The position numbers and the translations under genes are program-made. Of a stretch of DNA of 64,000 bases, positions 17,346 to 25,733 are shown in pieces. The DNA is from Bacillota bacterium. Its GTDB lineage: Bacteria; Bacillota; Clostridia; Lachnospirales; Lachnospiraceae. How positions within the stretch are numbered: the stretch's first letter is position 1; every line of letters starts with the position of its first letter. Where the stretch lies: assembly GCA_023390555.1 (NCBI GenBank), contig JAEWCQ010000014.1, positions 180,635-244,634 of the forward strand, in the 5' to 3' direction. The notes beneath the pieces are model-generated. The model was given only the letters and a program-made list of their open reading frames with translations. It did not search any database and was not told where the DNA came from.

Positions 17346-17409
17346 TTGTACGGAAAAAGATTTCATGATACATTTGGTGTATTAAATGAAATAGTACACA
17401 TAGTACACG
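17346..17409 (+). promoter_or_regulatory. Promoter and candidate YtrA-type operator of the GntR-ABC operon
   Basis: A weak -35 TTGTAC (17346-17351) and a TGA-preceded -10 TACATT (17369-17374) are 17 bases apart. Just downstream lie GTGTA (17377-17381) and two TAGTACAC words (17393-17400 and 17401-17408) that form an inverted plus a tandem repeat. Overlap with the transcription start fits autorepression by the GntR protein encoded next. Confidence 0.55.
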
Positions 17410-17442
17410 CCAGTACGAATAGAAAGAAGGGAGGAGTGTTGC

Positions 17443-17817
17443 ATGATTCAGCTGAATTATCGGGATACGAAGCCGATTTACGAGCAGATAAAAGACGGAT
17501 TGCGGCGTCTTGTCATTTCCAATGCAATTGTGCCGGATGAAAAGCTTCCATCCGTAAGGGAAATGGCATCCAGTCTTGCAATCAATCCTAATACGATCCA
17601 ACGTGCATACCGGGAACTGGAAAATGAAGGGTATGTCTATACCGTTGCTGGGAAGGGGACTTTCGCATCACCGCATGAGACGGTGACGGACGGAAGAATG
17701 GATGAGCTTTTACATGAATTTGACGATATTGTAATAGAACTTCTGTATATGTCGGTGGAACCGGAGAAATTAACAGAACGGATGATCAGACTGAAAGAGG
17801 GAGGAGCGGAAAAATGA
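17443..17817 (+). CDS. GntR-family transcriptional regulator, YtrA subfamily
   Basis: The 124-residue protein has a winged helix at about 10-75 (KPIYEQIKDGLRRLV, LPSVREMASSLAINPNTIQR, LENEGYVYTVAGKGTF) and only a short helical tail, the hallmark of the YtrA subfamily. These repressors control adjacent ABC transporters, often responding to cell-envelope antibiotics. AGGAGTGTTGC precedes the ATG, and the stop overlaps the ABC ATPase start by 4 bases, so they are co-expressed. Confidence 0.93.
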   Translation: MIQLNYRDTKPIYEQIKDGLRRLVISNAIVPDEKLPSVREMASSLAINPNTIQRAYRELENEGYVYTVAGKGTFASPHETVTDGRMDELLHEFDDIVIELLYMSVEPEKLTERMIRLKEGGAEK

Positions 17818-18713
17818 TACAGGTAAATCACGTGGTAAAGAAATTTGGCCAGTTTCATGCATTGGATGATACGAACCTGCATGTGAAAAAGGGCGCGATC
17901 TACGGCCTGGTTGGACCAAACGGTGCTGGAAAGTCAACCGTGATACGGCATATTACCGGAATATACAGACCAGATGAAGGAGATGTGCTGATTGATGGAG
18001 AGCCGGTATATGAAAATCCATCTGTCAAGAGCAAATTTGCTTACATACCGGATGACCTGTTTTATTTCCAGCAGGCAAATACACTCGATATGAAGCGGTT
18101 TTACAAAGGACTCTATAAAAATTTTGATGAGGCACTCTTCGGAAAACTGCGCGAAGCGTTTTTAAATATTAATCCCAAAAGCAGTATCCGCCGTCTGTCA
18201 AAAGGAATGCAAAAGCAGGTGGCTTTCTGGCTTGCAATCAGCTGCCGTCCGGAGATTCTGATTCTGGATGAACCGGTGGACGGACTCGATCCTGTTATGC
18301 GCAGGCAGATTTGGAGTATCATCATGTCGGATGTGACGGAATACGGGACAACGGTACTGGTATCCTCCCATAATCTGCGGGAACTGGAGGACGTGTGTGA
18401 CCATGTCGGGATTATGCATCAGGGAAAAGTGATGCTGGAACGATCCCTGAGTGAACTGCAGGGAAGTGTATGCAAAATACAGGTCGCTTTTCAGGAGGGA
18501 ATGCCAAAGCTGCCGGGAGGCTTTGATGTGCTTCATATGTCCAGCACGGGAAGAGTCTATACGCTGATCATCAAAGGTGACCAGAAGGAGGCGAAGGCGC
18601 AGCTGGAGAAAATGAATCCGATGCTGATCGATGTGCTGCCGCTTTCTCTGGAAGAAATATTTATTTACGAGCTGGGAGGTGAGGACTATGCAGTCAAAGA
18701 CATCCTGTTTTAA
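17814..18713 (+). CDS. ABC transporter ATP-binding protein
   Basis: The 299-residue ATPase shows Walker A GPNGAGKST, signature RLSKGMQKQVAF, Walker B ILILDEPVDGLDP and a C-terminal extension of about 80 residues typical of drug or peptide exporters of the CcmA/YtrB type. The signature motif begins LSKGM rather than LSGGQ, common in this subfamily. It couples to the permease at 18688. The substrate is unknown. Confidence 0.93.
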   Translation: MIQVNHVVKKFGQFHALDDTNLHVKKGAIYGLVGPNGAGKSTVIRHITGIYRPDEGDVLIDGEPVYENPSVKSKFAYIPDDLFYFQQANTLDMKRFYKGLYKNFDEALFGKLREAFLNINPKSSIRRLSKGMQKQVAFWLAISCRPEILILDEPVDGLDPVMRRQIWSIIMSDVTEYGTTVLVSSHNLRELEDVCDHVGIMHQGKVMLERSLSELQGSVCKIQVAFQEGMPKLPGGFDVLHMSSTGRVYTLIIKGDQKEAKAQLEKMNPMLIDVLPLSLEEIFIYELGGEDYAVKDILF

Positions 18714-20571
18714 CGGAGTTATATTTCGAAAGAACATCACGTATTTCTGGCCGATCTGGGTCATTTATACAGCTGTTCTGATTTTTATGATTCCGGTGCG
18801 TCTGTTTTTGAATACATATGTGGAATCCGGCTATACAATGGATCAGATCAAAGAGATGCGCACCGGTTCCTATATGAGTCTGCTTTCCAATTCAATCAAT
18901 GCGCCGATTTGCTTTGTGGTTTCCGTCGTATCGGTGATGGCAGTTTTTTACTTCCTGTACAGTAACCGGAGTGCACATGCGTATCATTCCTTTCCGGTGC
19001 GCAGGGAAGAATTGTTTCTGACAAACTATTTTTCGGGATTTTTGTTTTATACGGTACCGCTCCTTGTGACATTTCTTTTGGGGGTACTTGTCTGCACACT
19101 GCGTGGAATCACGGCATTGGAATATCTTCTGGCATGGTTTTTGCTGATGGAGGGAATGAACTTTTTTCTCTATAATATGACGATATTTGCGGGGATGTTT
19201 ACCGGACAGCTGTTTGCCGTACCGGTCTTAAGTCTGATTGCAAACTTTCTGTATGTGGGCTGCCGCTATATTGTGACATCAATACTTGGAATTATCGGAT
19301 ACGGTCTGAGCGACATCTATGCAGAGCGTTCTGTCAGTATTTTTTCACCATTGTATTTCATGATGAACAAAGTTGGAATTGAAGGCAACTGGAATGGCGA
19401 GATCACCGTCTATTCCGTACAGGGATATAAATTCGTAGCTGCCTATACGGTGGTTGGGTTTCTGTTTGGCATAGCTGCATTTTTTATTTACCGGAAGCGT
19501 CAGTTGGAGACGACCGGAGATATGTGCAGTGTTTCTTTTATAAAACCAATCTTCCGATGGGGGCTGGCAGCATTTGCTTCAATGCTGCTTGCTATGATTA
19601 TCAGCAATGTGGTTACGATCCAGTTGAGCCCTGCCGGTAAATTTACGCTTGTACTTGTCTGCACGCTGGTATTTGGATTCCTGTTCTTTTTTGCGGCTGA
19701 GATGATTTTGCAGAAAAAGACAAGGATATTCAGCAGAAAGCGCTTTGCAGAATGCGGCATCTACTCCGTCCTCATGATTTTGTTTTTCTTTTGTATGGAG
19801 GCAAATCTGTTTGGTATGGAGAATAAACTTCCGGATGAGGCAGACATTGCATCGGCAAAAATACAGATGTATTATCCGATCTACATGTCAGATGCAGAGG
19901 GGATTGAAGAAGTTCTTGCGATACATCAGCAGATCATTGATTCCAAGAAAGAGTTTGAGTCCTTTGATACGAAGGAAAACAGCAAGAATACACGCTATGT
20001 ACAGATTCGTTATATTTTAAAGGACGGCACCCCATTTTACCGCAATTACACCATTCCTGGGGATGACAGTTCATTTGCAGATGACCGCTCTGTGGTCTCA
20101 CAAATCAGAACGATGTCATGCGATCCGGATAATTATATCGGGGGGAATATTTGCCGTAATTTAGAAGACACGGAGATCACATCGATGGACATCGATGTAT
20201 ACGATGACAATCTGGTCTATAACCGTGTCAGCATCAGTGAGGAGGATTACCCACTGGTGATTGAAGCGATCCGGAAAGATGCGGAATCTGGGAGTCTTTT
20301 GATGGATTCTACCGATTATGAAGAGAACAGCGATTACATTTACTGGAATTCGATTAATATCGGATTGTATAGTAAGAACGGAGTGCAGACGGTATGGACG
20401 GACTATTATAGCTATGATACGTCGGATACGGATTCGGCGGGTATTACATTTAACAAGTCGTGTAAGAATCTCGTCCAGGTACTGCGCGATATCGGTGTGG
20501 TAAATGACACGAATCAGCGACTGATCACCGGGAAGGAATACGACAAAATGGCGGAAGAGAACGGGCAGTAA
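18688..20571 (+). CDS. ABC transporter permease with large C-terminal extracytoplasmic domain
   Basis: The 627-residue membrane protein has about nine hydrophobic helices. Six fall in the first 290 residues, starting ITYFWPIWVIYTAVLIFMIP. Others follow near FRWGLAAFASMLLAMII, LVLVCTLVFGFLFFFA and YSVLMILFFFCMEA, and the protein then ends in a soluble region of about 220 residues with acidic and aromatic content. The start at 18688 follows GGGAGGTGAG and overlaps the ATPase stop by 26 bases. It resembles the permeases found with YtrA-type regulators (DUF6449-like). It is probably an exporter or envelope-stress device. Confidence 0.85.
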   Translation: MQSKTSCFNGVIFRKNITYFWPIWVIYTAVLIFMIPVRLFLNTYVESGYTMDQIKEMRTGSYMSLLSNSINAPICFVVSVVSVMAVFYFLYSNRSAHAYHSFPVRREELFLTNYFSGFLFYTVPLLVTFLLGVLVCTLRGITALEYLLAWFLLMEGMNFFLYNMTIFAGMFTGQLFAVPVLSLIANFLYVGCRYIVTSILGIIGYGLSDIYAERSVSIFSPLYFMMNKVGIEGNWNGEITVYSVQGYKFVAAYTVVGFLFGIAAFFIYRKRQLETTGDMCSVSFIKPIFRWGLAAFASMLLAMIISNVVTIQLSPAGKFTLVLVCTLVFGFLFFFAAEMILQKKTRIFSRKRFAECGIYSVLMILFFFCMEANLFGMENKLPDEADIASAKIQMYYPIYMSDAEGIEEVLAIHQQIIDSKKEFESFDTKENSKNTRYVQIRYILKDGTPFYRNYTIPGDDSSFADDRSVVSQIRTMSCDPDNYIGGNICRNLEDTEITSMDIDVYDDNLVYNRVSISEEDYPLVIEAIRKDAESGSLLMDSTDYEENSDYIYWNSINIGLYSKNGVQTVWTDYYSYDTSDTDSAGITFNKSCKNLVQVLRDIGVVNDTNQRLITGKEYDKMAEENGQ

Positions 20572-20587
20572 CTGCCGGCAGCTTCGG

Positions 20588-20623
20588 GATGGAATAACAG
20601 GTGTTGTTATTCCATCCTTTTTA
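20588..20623 (+). terminator. Rho-independent terminator of the GntR-ABC operon
   Basis: GGATGGAATAAC and GTTATTCCATCC are perfect 12-base arms around a short loop, followed by TTTTTA. Confidence 0.92.
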
Positions 20624-20715
20624 TTGTAAACTATAGCAGAGAACGCTTCGAATAAGCAGCATGATTTTGGAAATGCTTGAAATAGAGGAACAAAGGAAGT
20701 ATATAAGGAGTATTT

Positions 20716-22050
20716 ATGTCAGAAAAAAAGCATATCATCAGTAAAGTGACGGCTGGAAGCATTGCAGAGCAGCTTGAATTGGAGCCGGGAGACTGTCTGC
20801 TTGCCATAAACGGGCAGAAAATAGAGGATGTATTTGATTATCATTATCTGGTGAATGATGAATATCTGCTGGTACTTGTGCAAAAGACAGACGGTGAGGA
20901 ATGGGAACTCGAGATTGAAAAGGACTATAATGAGGATCTTGGCATTGAGTTTGAAAACGGTCTGATGGATGATTATAAATCCTGCAGCAATCAATGTATG
21001 TTCTGTTTCATTGATCAGATGCCAATAGGGATGCGGGAAACCTTGTATTTTAAGGATGATGATTCCAGACTTTCTTTTTTACAGGGCAATTACGTGACAC
21101 TGACCAATATGAAGGACAAAGATGTGGAACGGATTATCCACTATCACCTGGCGCCGATCAATGTGTCGGTGCATACGACCAATCCGAAGCTGCGCTGTAA
21201 GATGCTTCACAACCGTTTCGCGGGCGAAGCACTAAAGAAGATTGGAAGGCTTTCCGATGCCGGAATTGAAATGAATGGACAGATTGTGCTGTGCCGGGGA
21301 GTCAATGACGGAGCGGAGCTGGAACGCAGCATTCGCGATCTGACTGCATATATTCCGCAGATGCAGAGTGTTTCTGTTGTGCCTGTTGGCCTGACAAAGT
21401 ACCGGGAAGGTCTGTATCCGCTGGAGCCGTTTGATAAGGAGGATGCCAGAAAAGTGATTGCCTGTATCCATAAATGGCAGGACTACTGCATGGAGCATTA
21501 CGGACTGCACTTTGTCCATGCAGGGGATGAATGGTATCTGCTCGCAGAACAGGAAATGCCGACAGAAGAGCGCTATGATGGTTATATTCAGCTGGAAAAC
21601 GGCGTTGGGATGATTACTCTGCTGCGCAATGAATTTGCACAGGCATTGGAGGAGACGCAGGAGGGTCCGGAACTGACCCGGAGTGTAACACTTGCGACGG
21701 GAAGGCTGGCGGCGCCGCTTCTAAAGGAACTGGCTGAACAGTTAAAGACAAAATTCCCGCAGATTGAGGTGAACATCGTACCAATCCGAAATGATTTTTT
21801 TGGAGAGCGGATTACGGTATCCGGACTGCTGACCGGACAGGATTTACTGGCACAGTTAAAGGGCAGGGAGCTCGGAGACGTACTCCTTTTGCCATGCAGT
21901 CTGTTAAGAAGCGGTGAGGAAGTGCTCCTGGATGATCTGACACTGACGGATTTGAAAAGAACTTTACAAGTAAAGATAGATATTGTAAAATCAAGCGGTC
22001 AGGATTTGCTTGATGCAATGACAGGGCGAAATCAGACAGAAAGCCATTGA
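20716..22050 (+). CDS. DUF512 radical SAM protein with N-terminal PDZ domain
   Basis: The 444-residue protein has an N-terminal PDZ-like domain (about 5-60, GSIAEQLELEPGDCLLAINGQ), a radical-SAM-type C90xxxC94xxC97 (CSNQCMFC) core and a C-terminal DUF512 region. Clostridial genomes regularly carry this gene directly upstream of der, as here. The reaction is not known to me. The context with der suggests a translation or ribosome connection, but that is inference from linkage only. AAGGAG lies 8 bases before the ATG. Confidence 0.9.
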   Translation: MSEKKHIISKVTAGSIAEQLELEPGDCLLAINGQKIEDVFDYHYLVNDEYLLVLVQKTDGEEWELEIEKDYNEDLGIEFENGLMDDYKSCSNQCMFCFIDQMPIGMRETLYFKDDDSRLSFLQGNYVTLTNMKDKDVERIIHYHLAPINVSVHTTNPKLRCKMLHNRFAGEALKKIGRLSDAGIEMNGQIVLCRGVNDGAELERSIRDLTAYIPQMQSVSVVPVGLTKYREGLYPLEPFDKEDARKVIACIHKWQDYCMEHYGLHFVHAGDEWYLLAEQEMPTEERYDGYIQLENGVGMITLLRNEFAQALEETQEGPELTRSVTLATGRLAAPLLKELAEQLKTKFPQIEVNIVPIRNDFFGERITVSGLLTGQDLLAQLKGRELGDVLLLPCSLLRSGEEVLLDDLTLTDLKRTLQVKIDIVKSSGQDLLDAMTGRNQTESH

Positions 22051-22080
22051 CTTACAGATAGAAGATAGAAGGAGATTAGA

Positions 22081-23406
22081 ATGAGTAAACCGGTAGTAGC
22101 AATTGTAGGACGGCCGAATGTTGGAAAATCAACACTCTTTAATGTGCTGGCAGGAGAGCGGATATCCATCGTTCAGGATACGCCTGGAGTCACGAGAGAT
22201 CGGATCTATGCAGACGTTTCCTGGCTGAATTACAATTTTACATTGATAGACACAGGCGGTATCGAACCAGACAGCGGAGATATCATTCTTTCGCAGATGC
22301 GTGAACAGGCGCAGATAGCGATCGATACGGCAGATGTGATTGTTTTCATTACAGACGTAAGGCAGGGTCTTGTGGATGCGGATCAGAAGGTGGCAGATAT
22401 GCTGCGCCGCTCCAAAAAGCCGATCATTCTTGCGGTGAACAAGGTGGATGACTTTAACAAGTACATGCCGGATGTGTATGAATTTTATAACCTTGGAATC
22501 GGAGAACCTGTTCCGGTATCGGCAGCTTCCATGCTTGGAATCGGAGACCTGCTCGATGAAGTGACAAAACATTTCGGAGGCGTTGTCCATGACAAGGCGG
22601 AGGATGACCGTCCGCGCATTGCGATTGTAGGAAAGCCAAACGTAGGAAAGTCTTCGCTGATCAATCGTCTTTGCGGCAATAACCGTCTGATCGTATCGGA
22701 CATAGCTGGAACGACAAGAGATGCAATCGATACGGATATCCGCTATGATGGAAGAGATTATGTATTTATTGATACGGCAGGACTTCGCCGTAAGAATAAG
22801 ATAAAAGAAGAGATTGAGCGTTACAGTATTATCCGGGCAGTCACGGCGGTGGAGCGTGCCGACGTGGTGATTATCGTCATAGACGCGGTCGAGGGCGTAA
22901 CGGAACAGGATGCGAAAATTGCAGGAATTGCGCATGAAAGAGGAAAGGGAATTATCATAGCGGTAAACAAGTGGGATGCCGTGACAAAAGATGACAAGAC
23001 CATTTACCGCCAGACCGAGAAAGTCCGCCAGATACTGAGCTTTATGGCCTATGCGGAGATTCTTTTTATTTCGGCCAAAACAGGGCAGCGTGTCGGCAAT
23101 CTGTTTTCCGTGATCGATACGGTCATTGAAAATAACAGTATGCGGGTATCGACCGGAGTCTTAAACGAAATTATGGCAGAAGCAGTTGCGATGCAGCAGC
23201 CTCCGACAGATAAGGGAAAACGGCTGAAGCTCTATTATATTACGCAGGCAGCGGTAAAACCGCCGACATTTGTTATTTTTGTTAATGATAAGAAGTTGAT
23301 GCACTTCTCCTATACCAGATATCTGGAAAACAGGATTCGTGATGCATTTGGATTTCAGGGAACGTCATTAAAATTCATTATCCGCGAGAGGAAGGAAGAA
23401 CAGTAA
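22081..23406 (+). CDS. der: Ribosome-associated GTPase Der (EngA)
   Basis: This is a tandem GTPase of 441 residues. The first G domain has GRPNVGKSTLFN, DTPGVTRDR, DTGG and NKVD; the second has GKPNVGKSSLIN, DIAGTTRDAID, DTAGLRRK and NKWD. A C-terminal KH-like domain (TPPTF-type segment KPPTFVIFVNDKKLMHFSYTR split across the fold) follows. Der is essential for 50S biogenesis. Stop and plsY start are fused (bases 23404-23408). Confidence 0.97.
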   Translation: MSKPVVAIVGRPNVGKSTLFNVLAGERISIVQDTPGVTRDRIYADVSWLNYNFTLIDTGGIEPDSGDIILSQMREQAQIAIDTADVIVFITDVRQGLVDADQKVADMLRRSKKPIILAVNKVDDFNKYMPDVYEFYNLGIGEPVPVSAASMLGIGDLLDEVTKHFGGVVHDKAEDDRPRIAIVGKPNVGKSSLINRLCGNNRLIVSDIAGTTRDAIDTDIRYDGRDYVFIDTAGLRRKNKIKEEIERYSIIRAVTAVERADVVIIVIDAVEGVTEQDAKIAGIAHERGKGIIIAVNKWDAVTKDDKTIYRQTEKVRQILSFMAYAEILFISAKTGQRVGNLFSVIDTVIENNSMRVSTGVLNEIMAEAVAMQQPPTDKGKRLKLYYITQAAVKPPTFVIFVNDKKLMHFSYTRYLENRIRDAFGFQGTSLKFIIRERKEEQ

Positions 23407-24071
23407 TGTTAATCGGACGTATTATAGCAGTCGTAATCGGATATGTCTGCGGACTGTTTTTATCGGGCTATTTATACGGCAGGACACGGCATGTTGATGT
23501 GAGGGAAATGGGGAGCGGAAATGTAGGAACGACCAATACGCTTCGGAATCTCGGCTGGAAAGCGGGAGCGGTGACATTGATCGGAGATGTCGGAAAAGTA
23601 TTTGCGGCAATCTTCCTCACCTGGCTCTTGTTTCATCGGAGTTATCCGGATACGGTACACCTGCTTGAAATGTATGCGGGGTTTGGTGCCGTACTTGGGC
23701 ATGATTTCCCAATTTATATGAAGTTTAAGGGTGGCAAGGGGATTGCGAGCACCGGCGGACTGGTACTTGGTTTTTGTCCGTTTGCGGCGCCGGTCAGCCT
23801 TGGACTGTTCATTCTGACAATACTCGTTACCGGATATGTATCCCTTGGTTCCGTACTGGCGCTGATCAGTCTGTTCGTCCAGGTACTACTATTTGGGAAG
23901 ATGGGGTGGTTTTCACTCCCTTCGGAGAATCTGATCGAAATTTACATCGTATTTGGAATCGTCGTTCTGATCGGACTTGTCAAACACCGTTCTAACATCA
24001 GACGTCTTTTCAACGGAACGGAAAATAAATTCAGTTCAAAAAAGAAACAGGTGGAAACTGAAAACAAATAG
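23406..24071 (+). CDS. plsY: Glycerol-3-phosphate acyltransferase PlsY
   Basis: The 221-residue integral membrane enzyme transfers acyl from acyl-phosphate to glycerol-3-phosphate, the first step of phospholipid synthesis. Family motifs are GSGNVGTTNTLRNLGWKAG, GHDFPIYMKFKGGKGIA and the C-terminal VLIGLVKHRSNIRRLFNGTE. Five membrane helices are predictable. It lies between der and gpsA, whose product supplies its acceptor. Confidence 0.96.
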   Translation: MLIGRIIAVVIGYVCGLFLSGYLYGRTRHVDVREMGSGNVGTTNTLRNLGWKAGAVTLIGDVGKVFAAIFLTWLLFHRSYPDTVHLLEMYAGFGAVLGHDFPIYMKFKGGKGIASTGGLVLGFCPFAAPVSLGLFILTILVTGYVSLGSVLALISLFVQVLLFGKMGWFSLPSENLIEIYIVFGIVVLIGLVKHRSNIRRLFNGTENKFSSKKKQVETENK

Positions 24072-24091
24072 AAATGAGAGGGAATCAGAAA

Positions 24092-25102
24092 ATGGCAGAT
24101 ATCAGTATCATTGGTGCCGGCAGCTGGGGCACTGCACTATCCGTTGTATTACATAAGAATGGACATCACATTACCGTTTGGTCCGCTCTTGAGCCGGAGA
24201 TTGCGATGTTAAAGGAAAAGCATGAGCAGACAGAAAAACTTCCGGGTGTAAAGCTTCCGGAAGATATGGTGTTTACTTCCGAAATAAAGCTTGCAGTCGA
24301 GGGAAAAGAGATGCTGGTTCTGGCGGTCCCGTCACCGTTTACCAGAAGCACCGCAAAGACTATGGCACCTTATGTAACAGAGGGACAGCTGGTGGTCAGC
24401 GTTGCAAAGGGAATTGAAGAGGACACGCTGATGACGTTGTCACAGATTATCACAGAAGAGATTCCGCAGTGTGAAGTGGCCGTTTTGTGCGGCCCGAGTC
24501 ATGCAGAGGAAGTTGGTACCGGACTTCCGACGACGCTGGTGTCAGGCGCGAAAAAAAGGGTCACCGCTGAGCTGGTTCAGAATACCTTTATGAATGAGAC
24601 ACTCCGGATCTATACGAGTCCGGATATGCTTGGAATGGAGATTGGTGCATCACTCAAAAATGTCATTGCGCTGGCAGCAGGCATGGCGGATGGACTTGGC
24701 TATGGAGATAATACTAAGGCCGCACTGATTACCAGAGGGATATCAGAGATGGGAAGGCTGGCTCTGGCGATGGGAGCGAAATTTGAAACCGTCAGTGGTC
24801 TGACTGGAATGGGCGATCTGATCGTTACCTGCGCTAGCAGGCACAGCCGTAACCGGAGAGCAGGAATGCTCATGGGGCAGGGTTATACCATGCAGCAGGC
24901 AATGGACGAGGTGAAGATGGTCGTGGAAGGCGTTTATTCTGCCAAAGCAGCGATTTCACTTGCCGGAAAATATCAGGTGTCCATGCCGATCATTGAGCAG
25001 GTATATGAGGTCCTGTTTGAGGACAAACCTGCAAAAGAGGCAGTAAGAGAACTGATGCTTCGGGACAGGAAAGTAGAACACGATGATTTAGATTGGGAGT
25101 AG
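24092..25102 (+). CDS. gpsA: Glycerol-3-phosphate dehydrogenase [NAD(P)+]
   Basis: The 336-residue cytoplasmic enzyme reduces dihydroxyacetone phosphate to sn-glycerol-3-phosphate for phospholipids. It has the Rossmann motif IIGAGSWGTALSVVLHKNGH, LAVPSPFTR, SVAKGIEE, CGPSHAEEV, the catalytic Lys region GASLKNVIALAAGMADGLGYGDNTKAALITRG and SRNRRAGMLMGQG. The start at 24092 has GAGGG in place; the ATG at 24074 would add six residues ahead of the Rossmann strand. It is grouped with plsY functionally. Confidence 0.96.
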   Translation: MADISIIGAGSWGTALSVVLHKNGHHITVWSALEPEIAMLKEKHEQTEKLPGVKLPEDMVFTSEIKLAVEGKEMLVLAVPSPFTRSTAKTMAPYVTEGQLVVSVAKGIEEDTLMTLSQIITEEIPQCEVAVLCGPSHAEEVGTGLPTTLVSGAKKRVTAELVQNTFMNETLRIYTSPDMLGMEIGASLKNVIALAAGMADGLGYGDNTKAALITRGISEMGRLALAMGAKFETVSGLTGMGDLIVTCASRHSRNRRAGMLMGQGYTMQQAMDEVKMVVEGVYSAKAAISLAGKYQVSMPIIEQVYEVLFEDKPAKEAVRELMLRDRKVEHDDLDWE

Positions 25103-25105
25103 ACA

Positions 25106-25540
25106 ATGGAGCAGATTAAAATAAAATACTTTACGGATAAAATTGATAAATTGACTTATATTGACGGAAAGTCGGACTGGATTGATCTTCGTGCCTCTGA
25201 GACTGTGGAATTAAAAGCCGGTGAATTTAAACTGATTCCGCTTGGGGTTGCAATGCAGCTTCCGCAGGGTTACGAAGCTCACATAGTGCCGAGAAGTTCA
25301 ACTTTTAAAAATTTTGGTATTCTGCAGACGAATAGCTGCGGGATCGTGGATGGTTCATACTGTGGTGATGAAGATATGTGGAGAATGCCGGTCTATGCAG
25401 TGCGCGATACCAGAATTGAGCAGAATGACCGGATTGCACAGTTTCGTATAGTCGAAAATCAGCCCCAGATTGCATTTTTAGAGGTGGAACATCTTGCAGA
25501 TGTCAATCGCGGCGGATTTGGGAGCACCGGAACCAAGTAA
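25106..25540 (+). CDS. dut: Deoxyuridine 5'-triphosphate nucleotidohydrolase (dUTPase)
   Basis: The 144-residue trimeric dUTPase carries all five motifs: DLRASETVELKAGE, the PRSSTFKNFGI loop, GIVDGSYCGDEDMWRMP, NDRIAQFRIV and the C-terminal P-loop-like GGFGSTGTK. It hydrolyses dUTP to dUMP, keeping uracil out of DNA and supplying thymidylate synthesis. It begins three bases after gpsA, in the slot where many spore formers carry spoIVA. Confidence 0.94.
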   Translation: MEQIKIKYFTDKIDKLTYIDGKSDWIDLRASETVELKAGEFKLIPLGVAMQLPQGYEAHIVPRSSTFKNFGILQTNSCGIVDGSYCGDEDMWRMPVYAVRDTRIEQNDRIAQFRIVENQPQIAFLEVEHLADVNRGGFGSTGTK

Positions 25541-25568
25541 GCGCTTCGTCAGTTTGTACAACAAAAAA

Positions 25569-25604
25569 GATATTCTCCGTCAGATTGACGGAGAATATCT
25601 TTTT
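25569..25604 (+). terminator. Rho-independent terminator after dut
   Basis: GATATTCTCCGTCA and TGACGGAGAATATC are perfect 14-base arms around a three-base loop, followed by TTTTT. It closes the DUF512-der-plsY-gpsA-dut unit. Confidence 0.95.
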
Positions 25605-25733
25605 GCTTTTGGAAAGTTGTCAGTTTATACAAAAAAGGGAAAAATCTTTGTGGAAAGCTTGCATAGTCAAGGCTCATAATTTTTTGTATGATAGACATAG
25701 CTAAGAAAGAAAACATTACAGGAGGTTATTCTA

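Noticed and set aside
17197..17385. 62-codon ORF after the small MCP gene
   Set aside because: It overlaps the terminator and the promoter of the next operon and has no ribosome site.
17377..17409. Possible CRISPR-like repeat array from the GTACAC words
   Set aside because: Only two short copies eight bases apart, without spacers; an operator is the better explanation.
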